From: Serinus canaria
Lineage: Eukaryota; Chordata; Aves; Passeriformes; Fringillidae
Assembly: GCF_022539315.1 (NCBI RefSeq)
Contig: NC_066316.1
Span: forward strand, 95,474,179-95,538,178
Length of the DNA stretch: 64,000 bases
Direction: 5' to 3'
Positions 1 to 10,563 of the stretch are shown here, in pieces. Position 1 is the first letter of the stretch, and each line of letters starts with the position of its first letter. The position numbers and the translations under genes were made by a program. Below the pieces are notes generated by a model, which was not told where the DNA came from, did not search any database, and saw nothing but the letters and a program-made list of their open reading frames with translations.

Positions 1-578
1 CTGTGGTCAGCCAGGTCACTGAGATGTCTCAACCAGTTACCTTTGCTGAGACATCAGTATATTTAGTCTTAAAGCACTCTGAGTATTCTGGTTTGGGGAT
101 AAATACAGAACTTTGCACTGTCACACAAGTGTGGTTAGTTAAAGAACATGGGAAGATGTGTTGTGCTTTGGCAGACTTTTAAGAGCCAGAAGATGTGTTT
201 TCTTTTGTTGACTACTCTATAGGCTTCCTGTGTGACTTTGGTTAAGTCATTTGGACCAGTGTTTACCTAATCATCTAGATCATGATTCAAAATTTAGGTA
301 TAACCAGCCCTTTTCCCTCTACACCATCTGAATTTACTAGTTCTGTAAAGTTCCTGAATGTCAAGAAGTGAATATTGGCACAGATTATTTGGGTTTAAGT
401 TTCGTAGCTTTGGCTGGCCTTTATTGTGCAATGACTAGGACAGAAAAATCTTTATTTTTGCTTGGGCATATTTCTACTCACCATGTTTGAATTTTGCAAG
501 AGAAAAAATAGATAATTGCTAAATGAACTATTGACAGAAAAGGCAGCATTAACATTATGTTATTTTTCATGTCTTCAG
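1..578 (+). other. COLEC11: COLEC11 intron, 3' part (upstream border outside window)
   Basis: AT-rich sequence with no Gly-X-Y coding. It ends in a pyrimidine-rich acceptor (ttttcatgtcttcag) directly before the collagen exon. No repeat that I recognise. The preceding collagen exon must lie before base 1. Confidence 0.8.
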
Positions 579-632
579 GTGAAAAAGGAGATAATGGTGA
601 CATAGGACCACCAGGTCCTAATGGTGACCCAG
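579..632 (+). CDS. COLEC11: COLEC11 collagen-repeat exon (54 nt)
   Basis: Bounded by acceptor AG at 577-578 and donor GTAATC at 633. With one G carried over from the previous exon it reads [18 protein letters not shown] and then the first base of the next Gly codon: perfect Gly-X-Y triplets. The 54-nt length and phase 1/1 borders are the classic fibrillar-collagen exon unit. This is the C-terminal end of the collagen stalk, through which collectin trimers oligomerise. The exon itself is fairly AT-rich, unlike the lectin exon. Confidence 0.95.
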
Positions 633-2985
633 GTAATCCATAACACACCTTGTTGATGTGAAAGACTTTTCATAACTAAAAATACATCTGTTTACATACT
701 GAGGGAAATAATGATTTTTTTTTTCATTGGTACTGTAATATTTCACTGTGATGTTTTCAAATGGCTTAAAATCATTGAAGTTGCAGCAGTTGCTGGACTT
801 GTAGTGTATATGCTAAAACAGTATCTCATACTTTCTCTGAGGAGTAATCTCTCCAGAAGCCTAGAAACCCAGAAACTGAAGCCAGACTGTCTGAATCATT
901 CATCACCAGGGGAAAGGGATGTCTCTGCATATCTCTCTTTGTCTTCCAGTCAACACAAAGGAGCAGGTTGGATGTTCCTGCCCGTCCATGGATTATAGTT
1001 ATAGGAGCAGGAGATTGTCAAGAACACAGGTCACAGAACGGGTCAGGTTGGGATGGACCACATTGGGTCAGCTGGTCAAACCTCTGCTCAAGCAGGGTAA
1101 TCCCAGAGCACGTGGCTCAGGATTGTGTCCAGATGGTTCTTGAATATCCCCAGGGATGGACACTCCACAACCCCTACGGGCAATCTGTTCCAGTGCTCAG
1201 TTACCCACACAGTAAAGCTCTTCCAGATGTTCAGGAGGAACTTCCTGTGCAATGTGCAGTTTCTGCCCATTTCCTCCTGTCCTATTGCTGGGCACCACCA
1301 AGCAGAGCCTGGCTCGGTCTTCTCTTCACCCTCTCTTCAGATTCTCATATGGAGGTACATGGATCTCCCAGAGGTGTAAAATGTTCTAGAGAAACAGCCT
1401 AACATAAGTGCAAGCCTTGCAAGAGTGGCAGGTTTGAATTTGACTGAATTCATCCCTTCCTGGCAGAGTGCATTGGAGGTGCACAGATTAGATTTCTCAT
1501 GAGAACATAATTTGTCACTCTAATTCTTGAGCCAGCATGCTGTGCACCTGGCCAACATGCACAGTTTTGCAGGGCAAGTGCAAACTTGTGCTTAGGCTGA
1601 CTTACACAACTGAGCAGAGTAATTGGGTAGTCCAATGCAGATTTTAATAATTACATACAGAACTGCAAACTGTAATAAATGCAAACGGTAATTGATCCTC
1701 ATTTTGAGATTTGTGGTCAGAGATGTAACAATTATTCTTTTAATATTCACATTCAGATTATCTTTGTCAAACCTATACCCCAATTTGGGTTAATAGATGA
1801 TTTTCTAGTGTCTAATTTTATTGTCAGAAGTATTGTAAATTCTGTACTTTCAAAAACACAGCTCTGCATTTTGCAGGTAATTATGTGCAATATGTGGTTG
1901 GAATTTTGGATCTGCTGGGATATGTTGCTTGTGAAAAACTCACAAACAATGTTTTTGCTATGAAAGAAATCATTGAGAAAACTAAAGAAGATAATTTTAC
2001 TGAAAATGGGAATTTTTGGAAAATGTTTTTGGTTAAAAAATATTGTGGGTGTTCTGCAGAGAATATCTATCTGTGTTTAGGGTAGTGCTAATTATTCAGG
2101 ACTGAAGATTCGTATGAAGTGAAGTGATCTGTACTGCACAGGCCCAGACCCCCTGAGAATTGTATAATGGTGCAGGGTGGTGAAGGCTCTAAATTTCTGT
2201 CTGTTACTTGCAAGACAGCTTTCTCCAGAGCTGCCACGCTGGGCCTTTTCATAAAGATGTTGAGATAATTGTTGAAATTAGGTAGCTTTTTGATTTGGGT
2301 GTCTCTATATAATTTCACAGGCATCCCTTGTGAGTGCAGTCAGCTAAGGAAGGCTATCGGTGAAATGGACATTCAAGTAGCCCAGCTGACGACAGAGCTA
2401 AAATTCATAAAAAATGGTAGGTTAATTTTATATAACTACTTTCCTTTCTTTTTTTTGCCCCATTTTATCGGTGTAATCGCTCGTAAAGAGCGCCACCGTT
2501 CCACATCTGATTTGTGAAGCTGTTTTGGGGTGTGCAGTGACTTGGTTTATCGAAATGCGAGTGCTCACTTTTCAGCACTGCCCTCCCCCGCAGCTGTCGC
2601 CGGCGTGCGCGAGACAGACAATAAGATCTATCTGCTGGTGAAGGAGGAGAAGCGGTACAAGGAAGCCCAGCTGTACTGCCACGGACGAGGAGGGACGCTG
2701 AGCATGCCCAAGGACGAGACTGCCAACACCCTGATTGCCTCGTACATCAACCAAGCTGGGCTCACCAGAGTCTTCATTGGGATTAACGACCTGGAGAAGG
2801 AGGGGAACTTCGTCTACTCCGACCGCTCGCCCATGCAGACCTTCAACAAATGGCGCAGCGGGGAGCCCAACAACGCCTACGACGAGGAGGACTGTGTGGA
2901 GATGGTGGCCTCTGGGGGCTGGAATGATGTTGCCTGTCACATTACCATGTATTTCGTCTGCGAATTTGACAAAGAAAATGTCTAA
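579..2985 (+). CDS. COLEC11: Collectin-11 (CL-K1), 3' part: collagen exon, neck exon, C-type lectin exon
   Basis: Spliced coding sequence joining 579-632, 2321-2416 and 2594-2985. The joined frame reads collagen Gly-X-Y triplets, then [14 protein letters not shown] (neck), then a C-type lectin domain ending FDKENV and TAA. Wording such as [31 protein letters not shown] and [17 protein letters not shown] is that of collectin-11 rather than its paralogue COLEC10. CL-K1 is a secreted soluble pattern-recognition lectin. It binds fucose- and mannose-type sugars through calcium and, with MASP serine proteases, starts the lectin pathway of complement; it also guides neural-crest migration, and human mutations cause 3MC syndrome. 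About 180 of roughly 270 residues are present; the signal peptide, N-terminus and most of the collagen stalk lie upstream of the window. The exons contain no frameshift or premature stop, so the gene looks functional. Confidence 0.96.
633..2320 (+). other. COLEC11: COLEC11 intron (1,688 nt)
   Basis: Lies between the collagen and neck exons, with GT at 633 and AG at 2319-2320 (tataatttcacag). It carries an antisense CR1 fragment at about 1029-1380. The remainder is AT-rich with nothing else recognisable; its small open frames have no coding features. Confidence 0.9.
1029..1380 (-). mobile_element. CR1 LINE fragment (antisense, 3' end of element)
   Basis: Matches the reverse complement of the CR1 3' region in order: a 'tcacagaa..ggtcaggttgg' start, 'cctctgctcaagcagg', 'ggacactccacaac', 'caatctgttccagtgctc', 'gtaaagctcttccag', 'ggaacttcctgtgca', 'gcccatttcctcctgtcc', and 'tgctgggcaccacc'. 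Fairly well preserved and therefore probably one of the younger CR1 copies here. It sits in the COLEC11 intron, opposite to the gene. Confidence 0.88.
2321..2416 (+). CDS. COLEC11: COLEC11 neck (coiled-coil) exon (96 nt)
   Basis: Acceptor AG at 2319-2320, donor GTAGGT at 2417; phase 1 at both ends. Reads (G)[16 protein letters not shown] followed by [15 protein letters not shown]. Hydrophobic residues L, I, M, V, L, L, I are spaced as heptads, the trimerising alpha-helical coiled coil between collagen stalk and lectin head. The CEC pair at its start is characteristic of collectin-11. The 32-codon length fits the family's neck exon. Confidence 0.95.
2417..2593 (+). other. COLEC11: COLEC11 last intron, short (177 nt)
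   Basis: Donor gtaggt and acceptor ctgccctcccccgcag. The acceptor tract is C-rich, unlike the T-rich tracts of the other two introns, and marks the entry into the GC-rich final exon. Confidence 0.9.
2594..2985 (+). CDS. COLEC11: COLEC11 terminal coding exon: C-type lectin domain and stop
   Basis: Gives 130 residues (first codon split with the neck exon) and TAA at 2983-2985. Counting from AVAGVRE, the four canonical C-type lectin cysteines are at 29, 101, 115 and 123, giving the expected 29-123 and 101-115 disulfides. The calcium/sugar site is intact: EPN at 91-93 (the mannose/fucose-type triplet) and WND at 110-112. The MPKDE and [11 protein letters not shown] segments are also collectin hallmarks. 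No residue essential for calcium-dependent sugar binding is missing. The exon is GC- and CpG-rich (for example gtcgccggcgtgcgcgag), in sharp contrast with the AT-rich flanks. Confidence 0.97.
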
Positions 2986-3630
2986 GCTGCTCTGCTCTTT
3001 CTCTCTTTTAAGAAAAATGCTTAAGACGATGGTACAAGTTGCTCCATGTTTATAGAGTACAAGTGAAATTTTGCAAGTGTGCGGTGTCGGAGTTGTACAG
3101 CTGTAAATACAGTTCAGGTATTTCAAATATCAGAATTTACCCTTCAGAAGGGAGGAGCAGTAATAAGGCATAGCTTGATTGGCTTTTTTATATGTAGGAA
3201 AATATATGTGTTTAGATAAAAATGTGCTTTGGGGCTAAATTTTGCCCTTACAACAGTTAACAACTGTGATTGCATGACTGTAAGGGGAGGCCGAATTTGG
3301 CCTCTAGTTGTTAGAATGGTAAGAATTAGATTCCTGATATTCTTTTATCTTAGTAAAATTTGTAGTTATAAAAGCTAATAACTTGTAGTGCTACAAGTAG
3401 GGATGTTTTGGCAACAAGACATATTTTTTATACTCCAGTTAATAAGTACAAATATTACTGTCGGTTTTTTGAATGTTACAACATTTGTTTTCTTTTTTTT
3501 TTTTAAACTGGCCAAAGCAAACCAAAAGTCAAGATTCCTACCAATTTTGTAATGTTTCTTCATTAAACTGTTCATAGATGTATGACCAAAAAGTGTTTAA
3601 GTAAATAGAATTTAGTGCTGTGGGAGGAAA
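2986..3630 (+). other. COLEC11: COLEC11 3' UTR and immediate downstream sequence
   Basis: Sequence after the stop codon, AT-rich, with a palindromic element at 3231-3306. There is no AATAAA in the first 1.1 kb. The nearest canonical signals are AATAAA at 4117-4122, 4221-4226 and 4783-4788; an ATTAAA occurs near 3562. The UTR end therefore cannot be fixed from sequence alone, and could lie anywhere between about 3.1 kb (non-canonical signal) and 4.8 kb. Confidence 0.6.
3231..3306. repeat. Palindromic MITE-like repeat in the COLEC11 3' flank
   Basis: Two inverted arms: ggggctaaattttgccctta on the left and, read in reverse complement, gaggccaaattcggcctc plus ccccttaca on the right. CCCTTACA (3245-3252) pairs with TGTAAGGG (3279-3286), and the right end alone is a near-perfect palindrome, gaggccgaatttggcctc (3287-3304). 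The GGCCAAATT..TGCC terminal motif resembles an old palindromic DNA-transposon-like repeat common in reptile and bird genomes. The family name is not assigned here. Confidence 0.5.
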
Positions 3631-3727
3631 AAGTCTAGTGAAAGGTGTCCCTGCCCATGGCAGGGGGTTGGAACTAAGTAACCTTTCTCTTCCAACCCAA
3701 ACTATTCTATGATTCCGTGATTCTATG
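3630..3727 (+). mobile_element. CR1 LINE 3' terminal fragment
   Basis: Contains the diagnostic CR1 3' end in sense orientation: 'ggtgtccctgcccatggcag', 'ggggttggaacta', 'cttccaacccaaac' and the terminal octamer-type repeats attctatgattccgtgattctatg. Truncated to the last ~100 bp, as most CR1 copies are. Confidence 0.93.
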
Positions 3728-4632
3728 TTCTGAAAATTCTTAGAATTTAGTACTAAGAGGGTTTCTATCCAGATGGTGTTTTGGGGTTGGCTAAATGTAA
3801 AAGTAACAATTTGATTTTCTTCATTCCTCAGCTGAAAATGATTCAGTGCATGAAGTATTTCAGGCCCTAAATAATTTCTCAAGTAAATGTTTCACATTTC
3901 TTTAAGATAATCTTGGTGCATCTTGTTACAAAACAAGCAAAAATACCAGCCCTCCATAATTTAGGCAGACTTCATATATATGCAATTAAGCTCGTGACAA
4001 CACATTAGCAATCAGTTCCTTTTAGTAAGAAAACAGCTTACATGTTTACACAGATTGTTAAAATAATCCCCTGAAAAGCAGAAAAGTTTCCAAAATTTTC
4101 CTGTGTATATAGCAGTAATAAATAACTTTGCACAAATAATTTATGTACCAAATTTACAATTGCCTGTGATGGAAAAAGGGATGTATATTTCAAGAAAACC
4201 ACCCCAGCATAATTTCACAAAATAAATGATGAATTACTTTAAATCTTCCCAGGAGCCAGTTGCATGCCACCTCATCTCACTGTTAGGCATAGGAAAAACA
4301 AAAGAAATTGTAAAATCTCTAACAGTGCTTCTTTAGGAATACCTTGCACAGTGCTTTAAGATGATTTTAAAGGATAAATGATCCTTGCATAACATTCTGG
4401 TCAAAATGCATCTCTGGTCATTATGGCAGATTGGTCTATAGGATATCCACAGTGGATATGGCATGTGGTTCCAGAGATTTCTTTACAGCAAGGAAACTCA
4501 TAAACTCTGTTGCAGCACGTAAACAATCAATGGCCATACAATGCTGTTCATATCCACAGACATTATTTGATTTATATACCTGAGAGAACAAACTGTTTTG
4601 TTTGATATATTTACTCTGTAAATCTCATTCCT

Positions 4633-4660
4633 TTATATATATATATATATATATATATAT
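4633..4660. repeat. (TA)n microsatellite
   Basis: Uninterrupted alternating T-A run of about 28 bases. Confidence 0.95.
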
Positions 4661-6001
4661 GTTTGCTATTAATTTTGAAGATCACTAGCAGTACTATACT
4701 ATCCTATAGTATTTGATTATCAGCCCAGCTCCAGAAAAATCACTCAAAATGAATGGGTCCTTTGATTGCTTCATTTTCTTTTAATAAAGATAGGTATGGT
4801 ACCTGTGTGTTAGTCATTCTTCCAACTGCATATTGAAATCTATTAAATAATGTGAATCTTTTTCTACAGTAATATTCAAAGACTCTATAGAATTTGCAGG
4901 GAGCTAACAATTCCAGTAGAGCAATTTGTTTAGAGCAGTGCTTTGAATATCATGATTGTTTCCTGCCTGCCATAGAAATCCTCAGAAACCGTTTAAGTCT
5001 CCAACATACTTTTGTCAAATCATTGTTGCTATATTAAAACAGTCCATACCTGAGACACAGATATTTGAAGCTCCCTCATTATGTCTGATGAAGTTGCTGT
5101 TTTTCACCTAGGTTTTGAAATTTTCTGTTGTATTGTTCAATTTCCTCAGAAAAATGAAAAGAGGCCTTTTAGGGAGATAGGAAGCTTTTTGAGATGCCAA
5201 ATGCTCCTATTTTAGCTGAAGTCACACCAGGTTTTAAAGATTTCCTTGTTATGTGTAGCATTTAAACAGCCTCAATTTCTACTAAAATTTAGGATAAAAG
5301 GTAAAAGCAATGGAAAAACATTTATTTTTCCTAGTTTTCATGTTCTTCAGGATATTTTTTCGCAGTTCTTGATATGTGAGGTAGAAACTAAATTAGTTTC
5401 ATTGTCAGACACCTGTACACTAGCTGCAGCAGCTCTTATTTCACCATTTGAGCAAAGGGAGCAAGGCTGGTGTGTAAGGTCTGTAGCTGTCCTGCAAGGG
5501 GCAACAACAGCACATCTGATATTTACCCCTTTGAGGAACTAGGTGGGAAGTGATGGAGGCATTGGAAATGAATGAGCCCTTCATAATTTCTTTCACCCTC
5601 TAGTTGCTGATGCCTGTAGGTAGACCCTTGCTGGAGGCAGAAATCAATGTTGCATGTAGTGCTCAGCCTGCATGAAGTCTGCTGACATGCTTGGTAAGGT
5701 TCCATTATTCTCCCTGGAATTTGGTACTATTTTTTTTTTTTTTTAAATAAAATGAGTGATAAGTTAATTTTACTTGGGGTGTTTTCCATATGCATTAAAA
5801 CCTGCAATTGTAATATAATTACTCATTTTGTGTAGCTCTGCAGAAGCCTTTGGAACATGTCTGTATGGCAAGCACAGGTTTCTCTCAGACTATTCTTATA
5901 TGCTCTATTTTTGATGGATAATTTTTCCTCATAAATATAATTTATTTTATTCTTGAATAAAGGGCATTCTATGGCATTTTAAAAAGGCAACAATAGCAGT
6001 C

Positions 6002-6033
6002 TTTTTTTATTTTTTTTTTTTTAATTTTTTTTA
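6002..6033. repeat. T-rich low-complexity tract
   Basis: About 32 bases of T with three isolated A positions. No retrogene or LINE body was recognised next to it. Confidence 0.8.
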
Positions 6034-8791
6034 ACCTGCCCAATCAGGTTTTTGAATGACTTCATCTCATAAGATGTGGATTTAATTCAATTGTACTCTG
6101 CACCTTTAGCTGCCAGGGCTGGGTGCTGCAGTACTGATGGCAGGGCAGACGTGCACTGCCCTTCTGGGAGGGGGCTTGGTGAAGATAAAGCATTTAACTG
6201 GCTGAGTCCAAGGGGACTTCTTGGAAGAGCACTGGATCGTGTCTGATCCTGATCACCATCCAAATCTGCCACTCCACAACCTCACTGCTTGGTGGAAAGT
6301 GTTGCTCCCGCTTGCCTTGTTATTCTGCTCAGCTCCTGGCTCACCATCCCTCGTGAACCAGCTGCTCCTCACTGTGCTCTGACAGCTGACATGATTATCC
6401 CTGGAAATATGGGTTTGTTACAGGTTTGTTAGCAGCAGAACTTCTCCCTGACTGTGAGTTTTAAACACTCTTATATCACAGAGAAGAACTGTAAAAAAAT
6501 TAATATTCATATGTGGGATATAGAGCATCCTTATTCATGTAAGTAAAATGGAGTGCTTCATTTTTCTCAAGCTCAGGAAATGCCAGTTCAAATATGCTTT
6601 GCAAAATAGCAGTTCATTGGACCTTTTTTATGCTACAGCTCTTGATGAAAAGCAAAAGAAGATGATATTAAAATAATTTTAATTGTAAAATATGATGAAG
6701 GTTCACAACGGAGGAAGACTTTTGAAGCAGACATTTTTCAACATGTTTACTTTTAGAATTTTTCCGAATTTAATTTCCAGGTTCTAAAGCTTTATTTTGA
6801 CCCATAAAGGGATTTGATTTTTATAATATTGTTAATATATTTTACACCATGTTAGTAACAGTGATCTGTATATTTTTTGATATATTTTGCTTTATTCTTT
6901 ATGTTCTTGATTTCCAATGGGAACAAGTTATTTTTTTGAGACTTCTCATGTTTGACATGCTAAAAGACTGTGACACTGGAATTGTTTTTTCTTCCTGGGC
7001 CTGCTATGACACTATAAATGCCTTGACTACAAAACAATAGATAGTTCAACCTACATTACATAGAAGACATTCTTTCTGATTATGAAAATTATTCATTTAA
7101 GTATTATGCCATGTAATTAGTTGTTTATGCACTACTCCAGAGGTCCAAACCAATCATTAGATAAGATAAATTCAAGGCTTTTGAAACCTGCAAATCTTAC
7201 AATATACTTTCATCTTGAATTTAAAAAAAAATTTGTTAAAGTAACCAAAGTAATGCAGAAATTCAGGATATCCCCATGGTCTATATCCAGATCTAGTTTC
7301 TGTGGGAAACTCAGTGACTTGTGATGCTCATGGCTGAATCAAATCCTCAAGCAGAGAATTAGCCAACAAGGTAATGATGTGTGACTTTGCTCTTTCTGAG
7401 CTGCATCTCCTTGGCCTTTTTTGGTCCAAGGGCCAGTGCCTTTTCACTGGAGATTCTGGTTTTCAATTTTTGGCTTGCCTGTGGTGCCAGCAGGTTCATC
7501 ACTCTACAGGTCTGCCACAGATTACAGACCCAAAATCCCAGAAGAGATGGGATTTTTTCCACTGTGGGGAGCTGGAAGTGTTTGTAAAACTGACTGTGAT
7601 GGAGGAAGTATTGTGCAAAATTGGAGCTGGCCACTCACCCCTCCTTTGGGATGCATATTCCTGGCCAGGGAGAGTCAGTCCAGCCTAACAGGAGAAAAAC
7701 TGGCCTTGTTATTGTGGGTAAAAAGAAACCAGAGTTTTAAGATTTACCTAGGGAAAAAATTGTGCAGTGAAGGGTTTTGACTATTTACTTTACAGAGTAG
7801 CTGTGAGAAAGAGCAGTTTGGTTTTAATTTTGCTGTAATAGGAGAGTGCAAACTATGGGAGAGAAAGGGTTTGTGGAGAGGACACAGTTGTGTGCTCAAG
7901 GTGCTTTTCTGGGTGTGAGTCTCCTCCTAGCCCAGAGCTTTTCTATTGGATGAGGAGGGAATCCTCTCAAGAGGGAGAGCACAAAATGGAAATGGTGGAG
8001 GAAGCAGGGAGTGGATGTGCATAACTGGCAGTGAGTGGGATGCCCGTGAGGCGGAATGTAAATGTTACCTCCAGCCATCCTCCTGCTTGCTGCTAGGGAA
8101 ATGTAATTATCTTGCCCTTTCCATCAAAATGTCTCACTACAGCTCTGGGTGGGTAATTCACAAAAATAGAGTGAGGTGACCAATTTGGCATTATATTTGT
8201 GCCTAAATAAAGCCCAGTTTGCGTTTATGGACAAATAATAACATCCACCACACTCTGGGTATATTAATGCATGAAATCACAGGGGATATAATTAAGCACT
8301 ACTATTCAAAGGCTAGCTATGTAGTATTGATGAGCTTCTGGATATTCTTTACATATAAAAGTGTGAGTGCTGCCAGGAATTCAGCAACAGAAGGTCTGGT
8401 GTGCAGCTGAACAGTACAGGTGTTACCATACTATCACCTAGTGGCAGTAAGAGTAAAAATGATGGAGCTGAGGGGTATTTTGCTTCTGCTTGCACCAGTT
8501 GCCATGTTGTAATCTCTCATGTTGTATTGAACAACTGACTTCTGAGCTCTGAAGTCTTTAAGTCTTTAGTCAGCTTTCTTTCTTTCTTTTTTTTTTTCCC
8601 GCCGCTTTGTGAAAGATTATTTTGAATTATTGCAAAGAGATGTGCACTGATTTTAAGTCCAATTCTCAGGTGGGAGTTTTGACTGAGAAGTGAGAAGCGT
8701 GCCCAAATGAGCTCAATTATCATGCCTTGGAGTGAAGAAAAAGAAAACAAGTCAAGCTGTGCTCTGCAGGCCAGCATCTAAATTGCAGGTG

Positions 8792-8860
8792 CAGATCTTC
8801 ACCTGGCATCAATCAACTCCAGTGGAGCCAAATTGATTTAAACCTGCTGAGGATTTGAGA
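8792..8860. repeat. Palindromic MITE-like repeat
   Basis: Left arm 'cagatcttcacctggcatca' then 'atcaactcc'; right arm 'ggagccaaattgatttaaac' then 'ctgctgaggatttg'. Reverse-complementing the right arm gives caaatcctcagcaggtttaaatcaa.., which aligns with the left arm (AGATC.TCA.CTGG..T.AATCAA). This is the layout of a short, fully palindromic, long-dead DNA-transposon derivative. Similar 'gctgaggatctg' ends are, to my knowledge, abundant in turtle and crocodile genomes. Confidence 0.5.
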
Positions 8861-9232
8861 CAGTATTGTCATCAATTCTAGATCTATGCTTCTTTTGGAA
8901 AGAAAGAGATAAAAGTATTTTTATATTTATAATTCACTCTGAGCTCTTTAAATGTTATTCAGAGTCTGAGCCACTGTAATGGGTGCATCTCCCATGAAGA
9001 TTTCTGGGCAATAATCAGTTTGGAGGCAAATATTGAATGCAAAATAATTGAGGTAGGTCTATGATGCAGAACTTTATCCATGCAAGTACACAAGGGGTAC
9101 AATGTAGGACACAAAAGAAGCAGTAAAATCATTCAACACAAAGAATAAGTCCTCTTTCATTTTATATTCTTCTGTGAAAATTAAACCTCTGCTTTTTGCC
9201 ATGCTCAACGTTTATCCATAGGAGAAGACAGG

Positions 9233-9246
9233 GTGCCATCTAGTGA
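9233..9246 (-). promoter_or_regulatory. CTCF-like core motif
   Basis: The minus strand reads tcactagatggcac, matching 13 of 14 positions of the vertebrate CTCF core CCASYAGRKGGCRS. Matches of this quality occur by chance, so occupancy is not implied. Confidence 0.25.
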
Positions 9247-10505
9247 AGAAAAGATTTGTTGCATATCTAAAGAACCACAAATCCAGCTTTGTTCCTGCTT
9301 TTTTCTTCAGTATGAAATGAATGATATGGTCATCCTGCAAGAGGGAAAGAGCACAATATGTTAAGTCCACTGTGTTTGTAAAAGATTGAAATAAAAGAAG
9401 GTATAAAAATGCAAAACACTAACTTCTTTATTACAAAATGCCCTCTACATATATAAGTTAGCTTGCTTTACTTAGTCCAGCTCCCTGCTTCTTTCCCAGC
9501 ATTACAACCCTTCTGTTCTACATAAATAAATCTGATATATTACATATTAGGTAAAGTTCACTGCATTTTCCAAATATCCCCAGCTGGGTTTCTAGAAAAC
9601 TTACAGTTGGCCTTCATTCATGGAATTCCTTTTCTGTCCTGATTTTTGTCTACAGCTTCTGAAAATGGAAGATAAAATGCTGTTTTCCTTAAACTTGCAT
9701 TGCAAAAGTATAAATGCATTACAGCTGATGTGTTGACCTCATGCCTAACACTCAGTGGTTATGTCTCTTAAAAAAAATTCTTTGAGACTACTGTCCTGGT
9801 TTACACAGTGCCCCTACTTTCCTTCTCAAAGCTTACCTTCCTTTTGCATCTGGTCAGACCCAAAGGGAAGTTAATTGTGTGTGTTGATGTTCCATACTGT
9901 AGTTTCTTGGGAATTGATTTGCCTGTGCAGTTGTTTCAAATCAGAAGCAACTTAAAAAGGATTCTTTGAAAATATGTTTTAAATTGTTAACAAAGGCAAA
10001 TTTCCTTTCAGTATAGACATTTTTTGCTTTATAATAAATAGAATTTCCACAAATATAACCCATGAGACAAACCTGCTTTATGGTTGTAAGTTAAACCCTC
10101 GTGGGCTGGTTTCTAGCAGATGAGAAGTCAGTGGCCACTGACCTTTAAGCTCAGGTAAAGCAGGGCCTGAGTTTGCTGACCCCAGGCTGTACTGTGACAT
10201 GCCCCCTATCAGCTGACACCTGAGACACCTGGTCTGAGGCTTTGTGGGCCAGTTTTGCACAGCCCAAATCTCTGGGTTTAGTGCCACTTGCAGATCATTA
10301 TCAAGAAGTGCCTGCCTCAGGTGCTGGCTGATCCTTTGATCAGCTGGGTGAGCCTGCTGTTTGAGGAACAGAGCCAATGTGATTTTATGGTATATTTCCT
10401 TAAAACTACTTTTGAACCTTTTAGCCATTGTCTACTAAGTGTGACATAAAGTCTCTGGGATTTGCAGTTTTTAAACACTTTATGTAAAAATGCAGTAAAC
10501 AGATT

Positions 10506-10563
10506 TTCCTCCACAGGTGATGGCTGCATGGGAACTCACATTCCTCCACAGGTGATGGCTGCA
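10506..10563. repeat. Imperfect tandem duplication, 35-bp period
   Basis: The 20-mer ttcctccacaggtgatggct (followed by gca) occurs at 10506 and again at 10541, with similar actcaca-type spacer after each copy. Confidence 0.85.

Larger units (their letters stand above)
3728..8791. other. Non-coding stretch, AT-rich, mostly unassigned
   Basis: No exon or RNA gene recognised. Holds candidate COLEC11 poly(A) signals (4117, 4221, 4783), a (TA)n run at 4633-4660, and poly(T) tracts near 5731 and 6002-6033. Somewhat GC-richer blocks at 6090-6390 and 7380-7700 have only short, featureless open frames on both strands. Confidence 0.6.

Noticed and set aside
968..1402. 144-codon + frame and overlapping frames
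   Set aside because: It lies over an antisense CR1 fragment; stops are sparse there because the repeat is GC-richer.
2572..3126. 184-codon minus-strand open frame
   Set aside because: It is the antisense shadow of the GC-rich COLEC11 lectin exon; the sense strand has intact lectin motifs and splice sites.
8436..8454. Candidate CTCF site (cacctagtggcagt)
   Set aside because: One base too short between the AG and GGC parts of the core motif.
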